From positions 1-17,163 of the forward strand of contig CAMLPA010000017.1 in NCBI GenBank assembly GCA_946481605.1: DNA of 17,163 nt, read 5' to 3'. This DNA is from an uncultured Flavihumibacter sp. Its GTDB lineage: Bacteria > Bacteroidota > Bacteroidia > Chitinophagales > Chitinophagaceae. This document shows, one piece after another, positions 7,201 through 12,672 of the stretch. The notes beneath the pieces are model-generated. The model did not search any database and was not told the DNA's origin. It saw only the letters and a program-made list of their open reading frames with translations. A program made the position numbers and the translations under genes. Position 1 is the stretch's first letter. Each line of letters starts with the position of its first letter.

Positions 7201-7815
7201 TTAACGAAGTGGAAAGGCGATCCCTACATTAGCCTGCAGGGTATTCAGGTTCTCCACTTCTTCATAACGGTAAGGTACGTAGTTATATTGTATTCCGAAC
7301 TGGAGCATGGAACTTTTATACCTGCCAATGGGAATGGAAACGCCCGCTCCCGGACTGGCCGTAAAAACGAATCCTTTGTCCCGGGAATTAAACTGTCCCC
7401 AAAACAGATCGTTCCGCACAAAACCACCGCCTGCGGCGAGGGTGGCGTAGGGCCTTATCTTTCCCTCTTCTCCCCAATAGTAGCTGCCGTATAATTGAAC
7501 GGGTACCACCTGGATGCTGCGGGTTTGTACCGCGGAAATAGTTTGCTCACCATCCACATATAGCTGTCGGGGCAATTTTTTATAATGATCCTGAAAGCCG
7601 ACCTGTAAACCGGCGTGCCAGTTCGTATTGATGGTGCGGTCGAGTGCTGCGCCCCACCCGTTCAAACTCATTTTATCAATATAGTTTTTCATGCCACCCA
7701 AAGGCTGGCTTGGGCTATATTGTAATTTAAGCCTCATTTTTTCCTGTGCTTTTGCGGAAATGGATGGAAATACCAGCCCCGAAATCGCTATTAAAATTAT
7801 TGCTAATCTGTTCAT
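7201..7815 (-). CDS. Outer-membrane beta-barrel-like protein (hypothetical)
   Basis: 204 residues. An N-terminal signal peptide (MNRLAIILIAISGLVFPSISAKAQ, cut after AKAQ or nearby) precedes a mature part rich in alternating aromatic and polar residues in short strands separated by Gly/Asn turns (GWGAALDRTINTNWHAGLQVGF, VVPVQLYGSYYW, IRPYATLAAGGGFV, KGFVFTASPGAGVSIPIG, MLQFGIQYNYVPY). The chain ends NVGIAFPLR, and a basic or aromatic final residue after a strand is common in outer-membrane barrels. About eight strands fit the length, similar to OmpA/OmpW-size or PF13505-type barrels. No catalytic motif is seen. It lies 11 nt after the DUF4136 lipoprotein gene and is probably co-transcribed with it. 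Role unknown. Confidence 0.75.
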   Translation of the reverse strand: MNRLAIILIAISGLVFPSISAKAQEKMRLKLQYSPSQPLGGMKNYIDKMSLNGWGAALDRTINTNWHAGLQVGFQDHYKKLPRQLYVDGEQTISAVQTRSIQVVPVQLYGSYYWGEEGKIRPYATLAAGGGFVRNDLFWGQFNSRDKGFVFTASPGAGVSIPIGRYKSSMLQFGIQYNYVPYRYEEVENLNTLQANVGIAFPLR

Positions 7816-7826
7816 TGCTTAAAAGT

Positions 7827-8468
7827 TTAAGGATTCGTACCGAGGTAAGAAGACTGATCGAAAGCTGAAACCACCGCCAACCTGGCCGCTGCCGGAGCAA
7901 GAATGTTATCGCCTTCCAACTGGGCGTTCCAGATTACTTTCAACTGGTTGTTGCTGGTGGCGGCGTTTTCCAGGTCGATCATGTCGATACTGATGGATGA
8001 AACCTGCGTATTGAACACATTATAGAAGGTGGGGAAGAAATAGTTGTATCCGCCATAGCCCCAGTAGAATGGATCCCAATAGGCATCATACATACTCCAG
8101 TAGCCGGGGTAATAATCGGGAACGATGCTGGTAACGGAAACATCAATTTTAGAGACGTTCAGCCCGAGGTCCGGGTTTTCGGTTCTTTCCACCCGCCGGT
8201 AACCTCTTTTGTTCATCTCCGTTTCGATGGTATTAAGGAGATCCGCATCTGCGGCGGTCCGTTGTTTGGATTGTCCGTTCGCGGAGATCACCGCAATAGA
8301 GTCTACCAGGCTGTAAGTGCCGTAGGAACTGAATTGCACGGAGGCATCCCGGTTCGTAATATACACCCGTGATTCTTCACTGGTCAGGTTATTAAGCGGG
8401 TCTTTGCGGCAACCGGTAAGGGCGAGTAATGCGCCGATGCCCGCATAGAATAGCATGTTTTTTGTCAT
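7827..8468 (-). CDS. DUF4136-type lipoprotein
   Basis: 213 residues from the ATG at 8468, which begins a lipoprotein signal (MTKNMLF, hydrophobic core, LTGC with lipidated C20). The frame is open further upstream to an ATG at 8645, but that start would overlap uvrB and precede the signal, so I reject it. The mature part has the DUF4136 layout: an early D-x-x-x-x-F-S-S-Y-x-T-Y segment, a central I-E-x-x-M-x-x-R-G-Y-x-R-V segment followed by N-P-D-L, a tyrosine/tryptophan-rich stretch (YYPGYWSMYDAYWDPFYWGYGG), and a late SISIDMIDL strand leading to W-x-A-Q-L-E-G. Function of DUF4136 is unknown; members are envelope lipoproteins, frequent in Bacteroidota. First gene of an operon with the barrel protein; divergent from uvrB. 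Confidence 0.82.
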   Translation of the reverse strand: MTKNMLFYAGIGALLALTGCRKDPLNNLTSEESRVYITNRDASVQFSSYGTYSLVDSIAVISANGQSKQRTAADADLLNTIETEMNKRGYRRVERTENPDLGLNVSKIDVSVTSIVPDYYPGYWSMYDAYWDPFYWGYGGYNYFFPTFYNVFNTQVSSISIDMIDLENAATSNNQLKVIWNAQLEGDNILAPAAARLAVVSAFDQSSYLGTNP

Positions 8469-8514
8469 GATATACAAGCGATTTAGGTTAGAAATCAGGC
8501 TGATCTGAAACGGC

Positions 8515-8543
8515 CATAGATAAGTACAGGAACAAGATGCAAA
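8515..8543 (-). promoter_or_regulatory. Candidate promoter of the DUF4136 / beta-barrel operon
   Basis: On the minus strand a TTTG (8540-8543) is followed after 17 nt by TATCTATG (8515-8522), 7 of 8 matches to TAnnTTTG. Spacing is 2 nt shorter than the usual 19. It would start RNA near 8510, about 40 nt before the ATG at 8468. Confidence 0.35.
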
Positions 8544-8615
8544 GTTCAGGCCGCCGGATGTTAACACCCTCTTAAAGCAACGCGCCATAAGAGCCGATTT
8601 GCGCCCTGATTTGCT

Positions 8616-8623
8616 TAATTTTG
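8616..8623 (+). promoter_or_regulatory. -7 box (TAATTTTG) directly before uvrB
   Basis: Exact match to TAnnTTTG ending 4 nt before the uvrB ATG (8628). A TTTG occurs at 8598-8601, only 14 nt upstream, which is short for a -33 element. The position implies a leaderless or nearly leaderless uvrB message. No LexA-like site was recognised. Confidence 0.45.
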
Positions 8624-8627
8624 AAAC

Positions 8628-10667
8628 ATGCCATTCAAGATCCATTCACCATATACGCCGGCGGGCGACCAGCCCACGGCCATTCAGCAATTAACGGAAG
8701 GAATCAACAAGGGAGAGCAATTCCAGACCCTGCTCGGCGTAACCGGATCAGGGAAAACGTTCACCATGGCGAATGTGATCCAGAACGTGCAGAAACCAAC
8801 ATTGGTGCTCACCCACAACAAAACACTGGTGGCGCAATTGTACGGGGAATTCAAACAGTTTTTCCCCGATAACGCAGTGGGTTATTTCGTTTCTTACTAC
8901 GATTATTACCAGCCCGAAGCATACATTCCTGTAAGTGATACTTACATTGAAAAAGACCTCGCCATCAATGAAGAACTGGATAAACTCAGGCTTCAGGCCA
9001 CTTCGCAACTGCTGAGCGGAAGGAGAGACATCATTATCGTGGCAAGTGTGAGTTGTATTTATGGTATGGGCAACCCCACGGATTATGAAAACGGGATCAT
9101 CCGTATTCACCAGGGACAGGTACTGAGCAGACAAGGGTTTTTACACGCATTGGTGAACTCGTTATACCACCGTACCACAACGGAATTTACACGGGGTACT
9201 TTCAGGGTAAAAGGCGATACGGTAGACATTAACCTGCCGTATGTGGATTTCGGCTACCGCATTAGTTTTTTCGGCGATGAAATAGAAGAGATAGAAAGCT
9301 TTGATACCGAAACCGGTAAACGCATCGGGAAAATGGACAATGCGGCCATCTTCCCCGCGAACCTGTACCTGGCCCCGAAAGATATTCTGCAGCAGGTGCT
9401 GAATGAAATTCAGGATGAACTGGCGGCACAGGTGGAGTACTACAAAAATTCAGGAAAATACATTGAAGCACAACGACTGAGTGAAAGGGTAAACTACGAC
9501 CTGGAAATGATCCGCGAACTGGGCTATTGCAACGGCGTGGAAAACTATTCCCGCTTCTTCGACCGGCGTGCGCCGGGAACAAGGCCCTTCTGCCTGCTGG
9601 ATTATTTTCCCAACGATTTTCTTTGTGTGATCGATGAGAGCCACCAGACCATTCCCCAGGTGAGCGGTATGTATGGCGGTGACCGGAGCCGTAAACTGAA
9701 CCTCGTGGACTTCGGTTTCCGTTTGCCTTCCGCATTAGACAACAGGCCACTGAACTTTTATGAATTCGAATCCCTGCTCAACCAGGTGGTATTCGTTTCT
9801 GCCACACCTGGCGATTATGAACTGGAAAAAACCGAAGGCATCGTGGTGGAACAGGTGGTGCGTCCTACCGGACTACTGGACCCGCCCATTGAAGTGCGGC
9901 CCAGCACCAACCAGATCGACGACCTCCTCGATGAAATTGATAAGCGTGTGAAGAAAGGCGACCGCGTACTGGTAACCACCCTCACCAAACGCATGGCCGA
10001 AGAAATGGACAAATACCTGCACCGCATCAACATCAAATCAAAATACATCCACAGCGAAGTAGATACGCTGGACCGGGTGGAAATTCTCCGTCAACTGCGT
10101 TTAGGAGAAATCGATGTACTCGTGGGCGTGAACTTGTTGAGAGAAGGACTCGATCTTCCCGAAGTATCACTGGTAGCCATACTTGATGCAGACAAAGAAG
10201 GGTTTCTCCGGAACGAAAAATCCCTTACGCAAACTGCTGGCCGTGCGGCAAGAAACGTTGATGGCCTGGTGATATTTTATGCAGATAAGATGACGGAAAG
10301 TATGCAGCGCACCATCGATGAAACTACCCGCAGGCGGGAAAAACAGGTTGCTTATAATCTTGAACACGGCATCACACCAAGAACCGTGGTGAAATCGAAA
10401 GAACAGGTGTTTGCGCAAACTTCTGTACTCGATATCAAAGGATTTGATCCGGACTCCAAATATGCGGTGATGGAAACCAAACCCATCCTCGCCGCTGAAG
10501 AAGAGGGCGTTTACCAGACCGTTCCCCAGATGGAGAAAGCCATCAAAGAAGTGAAGAAGGCCATGGAAAAAGCCGCGCGGGACCTGGATTTCATGGAAGC
10601 GGCAAGGTTGCGCGATGAGATGTTTGCCATGCAGAAACAATTGGAGATGATGAAAACAACATCTTAG
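8628..10667 (+). CDS. uvrB: Excinuclease ABC subunit B
   Basis: The damage-verification helicase of nucleotide excision repair: with UvrA it finds lesions, then recruits UvrC for dual incision. 679 residues, normal length. Walker A GVTGSGKT (37-44) lies in domain 1a; the lesion-inserting beta-hairpin with YFVSYYDYYQPEAYIP and IEKD follows at about 87-111. Walker B / helicase motif II is DESH (336-339), motif III-like VSATP near 390, then VLVTTLTKRMAEEM and the motif V-VI region GVNLLREGLDLPEVSLVAILDADKEGFLR to QTAGRAARN. The C-terminal UVR coiled-coil domain for UvrC contact is at about 634-673 (RDLDFMEAARLRDEM). Start ATG 8628 gives the usual MPFKIHSPYTPAGDQP N-terminus. Divergent from the DUF4136 operon. 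No defect seen. Confidence 0.98.
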   Translation: MPFKIHSPYTPAGDQPTAIQQLTEGINKGEQFQTLLGVTGSGKTFTMANVIQNVQKPTLVLTHNKTLVAQLYGEFKQFFPDNAVGYFVSYYDYYQPEAYIPVSDTYIEKDLAINEELDKLRLQATSQLLSGRRDIIIVASVSCIYGMGNPTDYENGIIRIHQGQVLSRQGFLHALVNSLYHRTTTEFTRGTFRVKGDTVDINLPYVDFGYRISFFGDEIEEIESFDTETGKRIGKMDNAAIFPANLYLAPKDILQQVLNEIQDELAAQVEYYKNSGKYIEAQRLSERVNYDLEMIRELGYCNGVENYSRFFDRRAPGTRPFCLLDYFPNDFLCVIDESHQTIPQVSGMYGGDRSRKLNLVDFGFRLPSALDNRPLNFYEFESLLNQVVFVSATPGDYELEKTEGIVVEQVVRPTGLLDPPIEVRPSTNQIDDLLDEIDKRVKKGDRVLVTTLTKRMAEEMDKYLHRINIKSKYIHSEVDTLDRVEILRQLRLGEIDVLVGVNLLREGLDLPEVSLVAILDADKEGFLRNEKSLTQTAGRAARNVDGLVIFYADKMTESMQRTIDETTRRREKQVAYNLEHGITPRTVVKSKEQVFAQTSVLDIKGFDPDSKYAVMETKPILAAEEEGVYQTVPQMEKAIKEVKKAMEKAARDLDFMEAARLRDEMFAMQKQLEMMKTTS

Positions 10668-10684
10668 GAGTAGGTGTTTTTCTG

Positions 10685-10717
10685 TTTGGCCGGTATTGAA
10701 AAGTTGATATACTTTTG
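10685..10717 (+). promoter_or_regulatory. Candidate distal promoter of the toxin-antitoxin operon
   Basis: TTTG (10685-10688) and an exact TAnnTTTG box (TACTTTTG, 10710-10717), 21 nt apart. RNA would start near 10722, giving a leader of about 70 nt that contains the hairpin at 10741-10772. Confidence 0.35.
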
Positions 10718-10740
10718 TTTTTCACCTCCCACCACAAGGT

Positions 10741-10772
10741 GTCGCCTCCTAATATACTGCTGGCGATTTTTT
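10741..10772 (+). terminator. Weak terminator-like hairpin between uvrB and the antitoxin gene
   Basis: Arms GTCGCC (10741-10746) and GGCGAT (10762-10767), with a 15-nt loop, run into a T-run (10767-10772). It may end uvrB transcription. Because it lies downstream of the promoter-like boxes at 10685-10717, it could also act as an attenuator of the toxin-antitoxin operon. The stem is short. Confidence 0.3.
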
Positions 10773-10777
10773 AACCT

Positions 10778-10785
10778 TAAATTTG
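10778..10785 (+). promoter_or_regulatory. -7 box (TAAATTTG) next to the antitoxin start
   Basis: Exact match to TAnnTTTG ending 6 nt before the ATG at 10792. No -33 TTG at the proper distance. Would give a leaderless or nearly leaderless antitoxin message. Confidence 0.35.
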
Positions 10786-10791
10786 TTGGAA

Positions 10792-11040
10792 ATGTATGCA
10801 ATTATGGCATCTGTAAAACAAATGCGGCTGGATGTGAAAAAGTACATTGAAACCGCTGATGAACATGTGGTAAAGATGGTGCATGCCTTATTGAAAGGGA
10901 ATGTACCTGCAGACTGGTGGAATACTATGCCCGGTAGCGTAAAAGAAGGGGTGGAAAAGGCGATAGAACAGGCGGAGAACGGGGCGGTGATGTCGCATGA
11001 GGAGGTAAGGAAAAAATATGCTAAATGGTTTGCAGAGTAG
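10792..11040 (+). CDS. Addiction-module antitoxin-like protein
   Basis: 82 residues from the ATG at 10792 (the ATG at 10804 is an alternative; the upstream TTG codons are less likely). The N-terminal half predicts an amphipathic helix (VKQMRLDVKKYIETADEHVVKMVHALLKG). The C-terminal part has the pattern WWNTMPGSVKEGVEKAIEQAENGAVMSHEEVRKKYAKWF, resembling the small antitoxins and addiction-module components of Bacteroidota, in which an I-x-x-A-x-x-Q-x-E-x-G-x-V-x-x-H-E-E-V segment probably wraps the toxin. It overlaps the toxin gene by 16 nt, the normal arrangement for type II pairs. It should neutralise the toxin and probably represses its own operon, though no clear DNA-binding fold is visible in so short a chain. 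A purine-rich AGGAGGTAAGG at 11000-11010, inside this gene, may help start the toxin. Confidence 0.75.
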   Translation: MYAIMASVKQMRLDVKKYIETADEHVVKMVHALLKGNVPADWWNTMPGSVKEGVEKAIEQAENGAVMSHEEVRKKYAKWFAE

Positions 11041-11339
11041 TATGGATAACCGCGGCCATAGAAAGCTATATCAGCAATATCGAGTACCTGGAAAAAACAT
11101 GGTCGGATAAAGAGGTAAGAAGGTTCAAACTTTTAGCTGAGAAAAAAATAAGACTGCTTGCCCAACATCCTGAACTGGGAACGATAAGGGCTATTAGTAA
11201 TAAGCATTCAAGTCATAAAACCATCAGGTGTAGCCTTATTCACAGAAAGGTGATGCTTGTGTACCGCTTCAGCCCCGATCAAGCTGAAATTGAATTGCTG
11301 TGGTTCTGGAACACGAGAATGAGTCCGCCGCTTTTATAG
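11025..11339 (+). CDS. RelE/ParE-family toxin
   Basis: 104 residues. It has the RelE/ParE layout: a first strand (RVVWITAAIESY), two long helices (ISNIEYLEKTWSDKEVRRFKLLAEKKIRLLAQHPELGTI), then strands IRCSLIHRKVMLVYRFSPDQAEIELLWFWNTRM. The closing L-x-x-F-W-[ND]-T-R is characteristic of Bacteroidota members. RelE types cut mRNA in the ribosome and ParE types poison gyrase; the sequence alone does not decide which. The start is fixed: the codon just before ATG 11025 is a TAA. Its start lies 16 nt inside the antitoxin gene, so translation is likely coupled. The chain looks intact. It is followed by 71 nt containing a palindrome, then parA. Confidence 0.75.
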   Translation: MVCRVVWITAAIESYISNIEYLEKTWSDKEVRRFKLLAEKKIRLLAQHPELGTIRAISNKHSSHKTIRCSLIHRKVMLVYRFSPDQAEIELLWFWNTRMSPPLL

Positions 11340-11378
11340 ACAATGGGTAAGCCACTTCCTTCTTCCCCCGAAAATTCA

Positions 11379-11398
11379 TATATTGAACATTCAATATA
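11379..11398. repeat. Perfect palindrome (9-bp arms, 2-nt spacer) upstream of parA
   Basis: TATATTGAA at 11379-11387, CA, then TTCAATATA at 11390-11398: a perfect 9+2+9 inverted repeat. It ends 12 nt before the parA ATG. The position suits an operator for parA autoregulation, or a site bound by the upstream toxin-antitoxin complex; it is too AT-rich and lacks a T-run to act as a terminator. Confidence 0.6.
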
Positions 11399-11410
11399 AA
11401 ACCGGGGCCC

Positions 11411-12154
11411 ATGGTAACCATTGCGTTGTACAACCTCAAAGGAGGAGTCGGAAAAACCGCTTCCTGTGTGAACTTTGCCTGGCTCGCCGCACAGGACGGG
11501 TATAAAACTCTGCTCTGGGACCTTGATCCCCAGGGATCAACCACCTTCTACTACCAGGCTAAACCCAGGGTAAAAGGGGGAATGAAAAAACTGATGAGCA
11601 AAGAGATTGCGCTGGAAGAAGTGATCATGGCTACCGATTATGAAAACATCGACATCATTCCGGCGGATATCTCGGCAAGGAACCTGGACATTATTCTGGG
11701 GGACCTTAAATCATCCAAAAAAAGATTGAAAAGCATCCTCCAGGAACTGGAAGGGGAATATGATTTTGTATTCATCGATTGCCCGCCCGGCTTCTCCGTG
11801 CTGTCCGAAAACATCTTTATCGCCGCGGATATCATCCTGATGCCCACCATCCCTACCACACTTTCAGTGCGCACCTACCAGATCGTGAAAGACTATTTCG
11901 AAGAACGAGAACTTGATCTCTCAAAGATGATGTGCTTCTTCACCATGGTGGATAGAAGAAAGTCTATGCACCAGGATATCATGGAAGAATTGTACAAAGA
12001 CAACCGCTTCTTCTGGAATTTTATTCCCTATCTCTCCGACGTGGAAAAAATGGGCATCCACCAGGCACCGGTAGCCGTTTTTGCCCGTTCCAGCTACGCC
12101 GCTCAGTGTTATTCGGACCTTTGGCAGGAAATAAAAGAAGGTGTACTAGAATAG
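11411..12154 (+). CDS. Solitary ParA/Soj-type ATPase
   Basis: 247-residue P-loop ATPase of the ParA/MinD class. The deviant Walker A motif KGGVGKT spans 10-16 (signature K10 and K15), Walker A' is LLWDLDPQG (34-42), and Walker B is FVFIDCPPG (119-127, D123). There is no N-terminal helix-turn-helix, so it is the short chromosomal or Soj type. ParA proteins form ATP-dependent dimers on DNA or membrane and position a partner cargo. No ParB or centromere partner lies next to it; its upstream neighbour is a toxin-antitoxin pair and downstream is a small exported peptide. A role in positioning an unknown cargo is therefore inference. ParA proteins like this are found alone in many Bacteroidota genomes. 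ATG 11411 is the natural start (MVTIALYNLKGG), with a 20-bp palindrome 12 nt upstream. Confidence 0.9.
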   Translation: MVTIALYNLKGGVGKTASCVNFAWLAAQDGYKTLLWDLDPQGSTTFYYQAKPRVKGGMKKLMSKEIALEEVIMATDYENIDIIPADISARNLDIILGDLKSSKKRLKSILQELEGEYDFVFIDCPPGFSVLSENIFIAADIILMPTIPTTLSVRTYQIVKDYFEERELDLSKMMCFFTMVDRRKSMHQDIMEELYKDNRFFWNFIPYLSDVEKMGIHQAPVAVFARSSYAAQCYSDLWQEIKEGVLE

Positions 12155-12356
12155 TTTACGAAAACCTCCGTGGCCGCACAGTAAAAATACGGTTTGGGCT
12201 TCTAGGTGAAATCACCCGATTTTGTTAGGGGCGTTTGGAGTTAAGAATCAGTGTATTACTTTTACTTCAGAATCATTAACCAAACCACTGTTACGATGGA
12301 TACGGCCAGGGAGGCACGGGGAAATCGGACCAGGATAAACCTTAAAAAATTTCGGG
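12155..12356. other. Intergenic stretch between parA and the small-peptide gene
   Basis: About 200 bp without a supported gene. It holds the short palindrome GGTGA-AA-TCACC (12205-12216), followed by CGATTTTG, a possible weak end for parA transcripts. It also holds the promoter at 12234-12264 and an 86-nt leader for the next gene. An ORF at 12296-12436 overlaps the small-peptide gene in another frame and does not look like protein. Confidence 0.4.
12234..12264 (+). promoter_or_regulatory. Promoter of the small-peptide gene
   Basis: TTTG (12234-12237), exactly 19 nt, then TACTTTTA (12257-12264), 7 of 8 matches to TAnnTTTG. This is the best two-part Bacteroidota promoter in the window. RNA would start near 12270, leaving a leader of roughly 86 nt before the ATG at 12357. 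Confidence 0.5.
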
Positions 12357-12569
12357 ATGAAACGAATTGTGAGTTGGGCCGCTATTGTAATGCTGGCATT
12401 TTCCACCTACCTGAACGTGTTCCTTTCACTGGATGAAATGGAGGAAACCACCGCTTCGGCCACCAAAACCAATACATCTGACACCGCTGAAAAAATAGAA
12501 GCCGGAAATAAAACGGGAGAATACCCGACAACTGAAGAATCGCGCGTTGCTTTTAAAACAGCCAGGTAA
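12357..12569 (+). CDS. Small secreted or membrane-anchored peptide (hypothetical)
   Basis: 70 residues. Residues 1-24 form a positively charged start and hydrophobic helix (MKRIVSWAAIVMLAFSTYLNVF) that could be a signal peptide or membrane anchor. The rest is polar, acidic and Thr/Ser/Glu-rich (DEMEETTASATKTNTSDTAEKIEAGNKTGE) and ends EESRVAFKTAR, with no cysteine or domain. I do not recognise the family. Support for a real gene: a good promoter (12234-12264), a proper N-terminal signal, and an intrinsic terminator 30 nt after the stop (12598-12628), together making a self-contained unit of about 360 nt. Against: it is short, no ribosome site is visible, and no homologue can be claimed. Confidence 0.45.
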   Translation: MKRIVSWAAIVMLAFSTYLNVFLSLDEMEETTASATKTNTSDTAEKIEAGNKTGEYPTTEESRVAFKTAR

Positions 12570-12597
12570 GCCTTTAGTGTTTTTCTTTTGTTCAGCC

Positions 12598-12628
12598 GGC
12601 CGTCACGCCCAATGCGCGACGGTTTTTT
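12598..12628 (+). terminator. Intrinsic terminator before polA
   Basis: Stem 12600-12608 with 12614-12622 (nine pairs with one A-C mismatch), 5-nt loop CCAAT, followed by six T (12623-12628). It ends the small-peptide transcript and isolates polA. Confidence 0.75.
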
Positions 12629-12660
12629 ATTTTCCCCCACCGCTTGCTGTTCCATTTGCC

Positions 12661-12668
12661 TAATTTAG
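12661..12668 (+). promoter_or_regulatory. -7 box (TAATTTAG) directly before polA
   Basis: Seven of 8 matches to TAnnTTTG, ending 4 nt before the polA ATG (12673) and just downstream of a terminator, so polA needs a promoter here. A TTG at 12644-12646 is only 14 nt upstream. Suggests a leaderless or nearly leaderless polA message. Confidence 0.4.
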
Positions 12669-12672
12669 CGGC

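Noticed and set aside
8469..8645. Upstream extension of the DUF4136 gene to an ATG at 8645
   Set aside because: It would overlap uvrB and place 59 residues ahead of an obvious lipoprotein signal.
9262..9750. Minus-strand ORF of 162 codons inside uvrB
   Set aside because: Arg/Ser/Pro-rich shadow of uvrB with no domain.
12251..12436. Small ORF (start GTG 12251 or ATG 12296) overlapping the 70-residue peptide gene
   Set aside because: Basic, low-complexity sequence without a signal or domain; begins inside the promoter if the GTG is used. The overlapping frame starting at 12357 is more protein-like.
10668..12660. A new defence or partition system made of toxin-antitoxin, ParA and small peptide
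   Set aside because: Each unit has its own control signals, there is no effector or partner gene that ties them together, and neighbourhood alone does not support a joint function.
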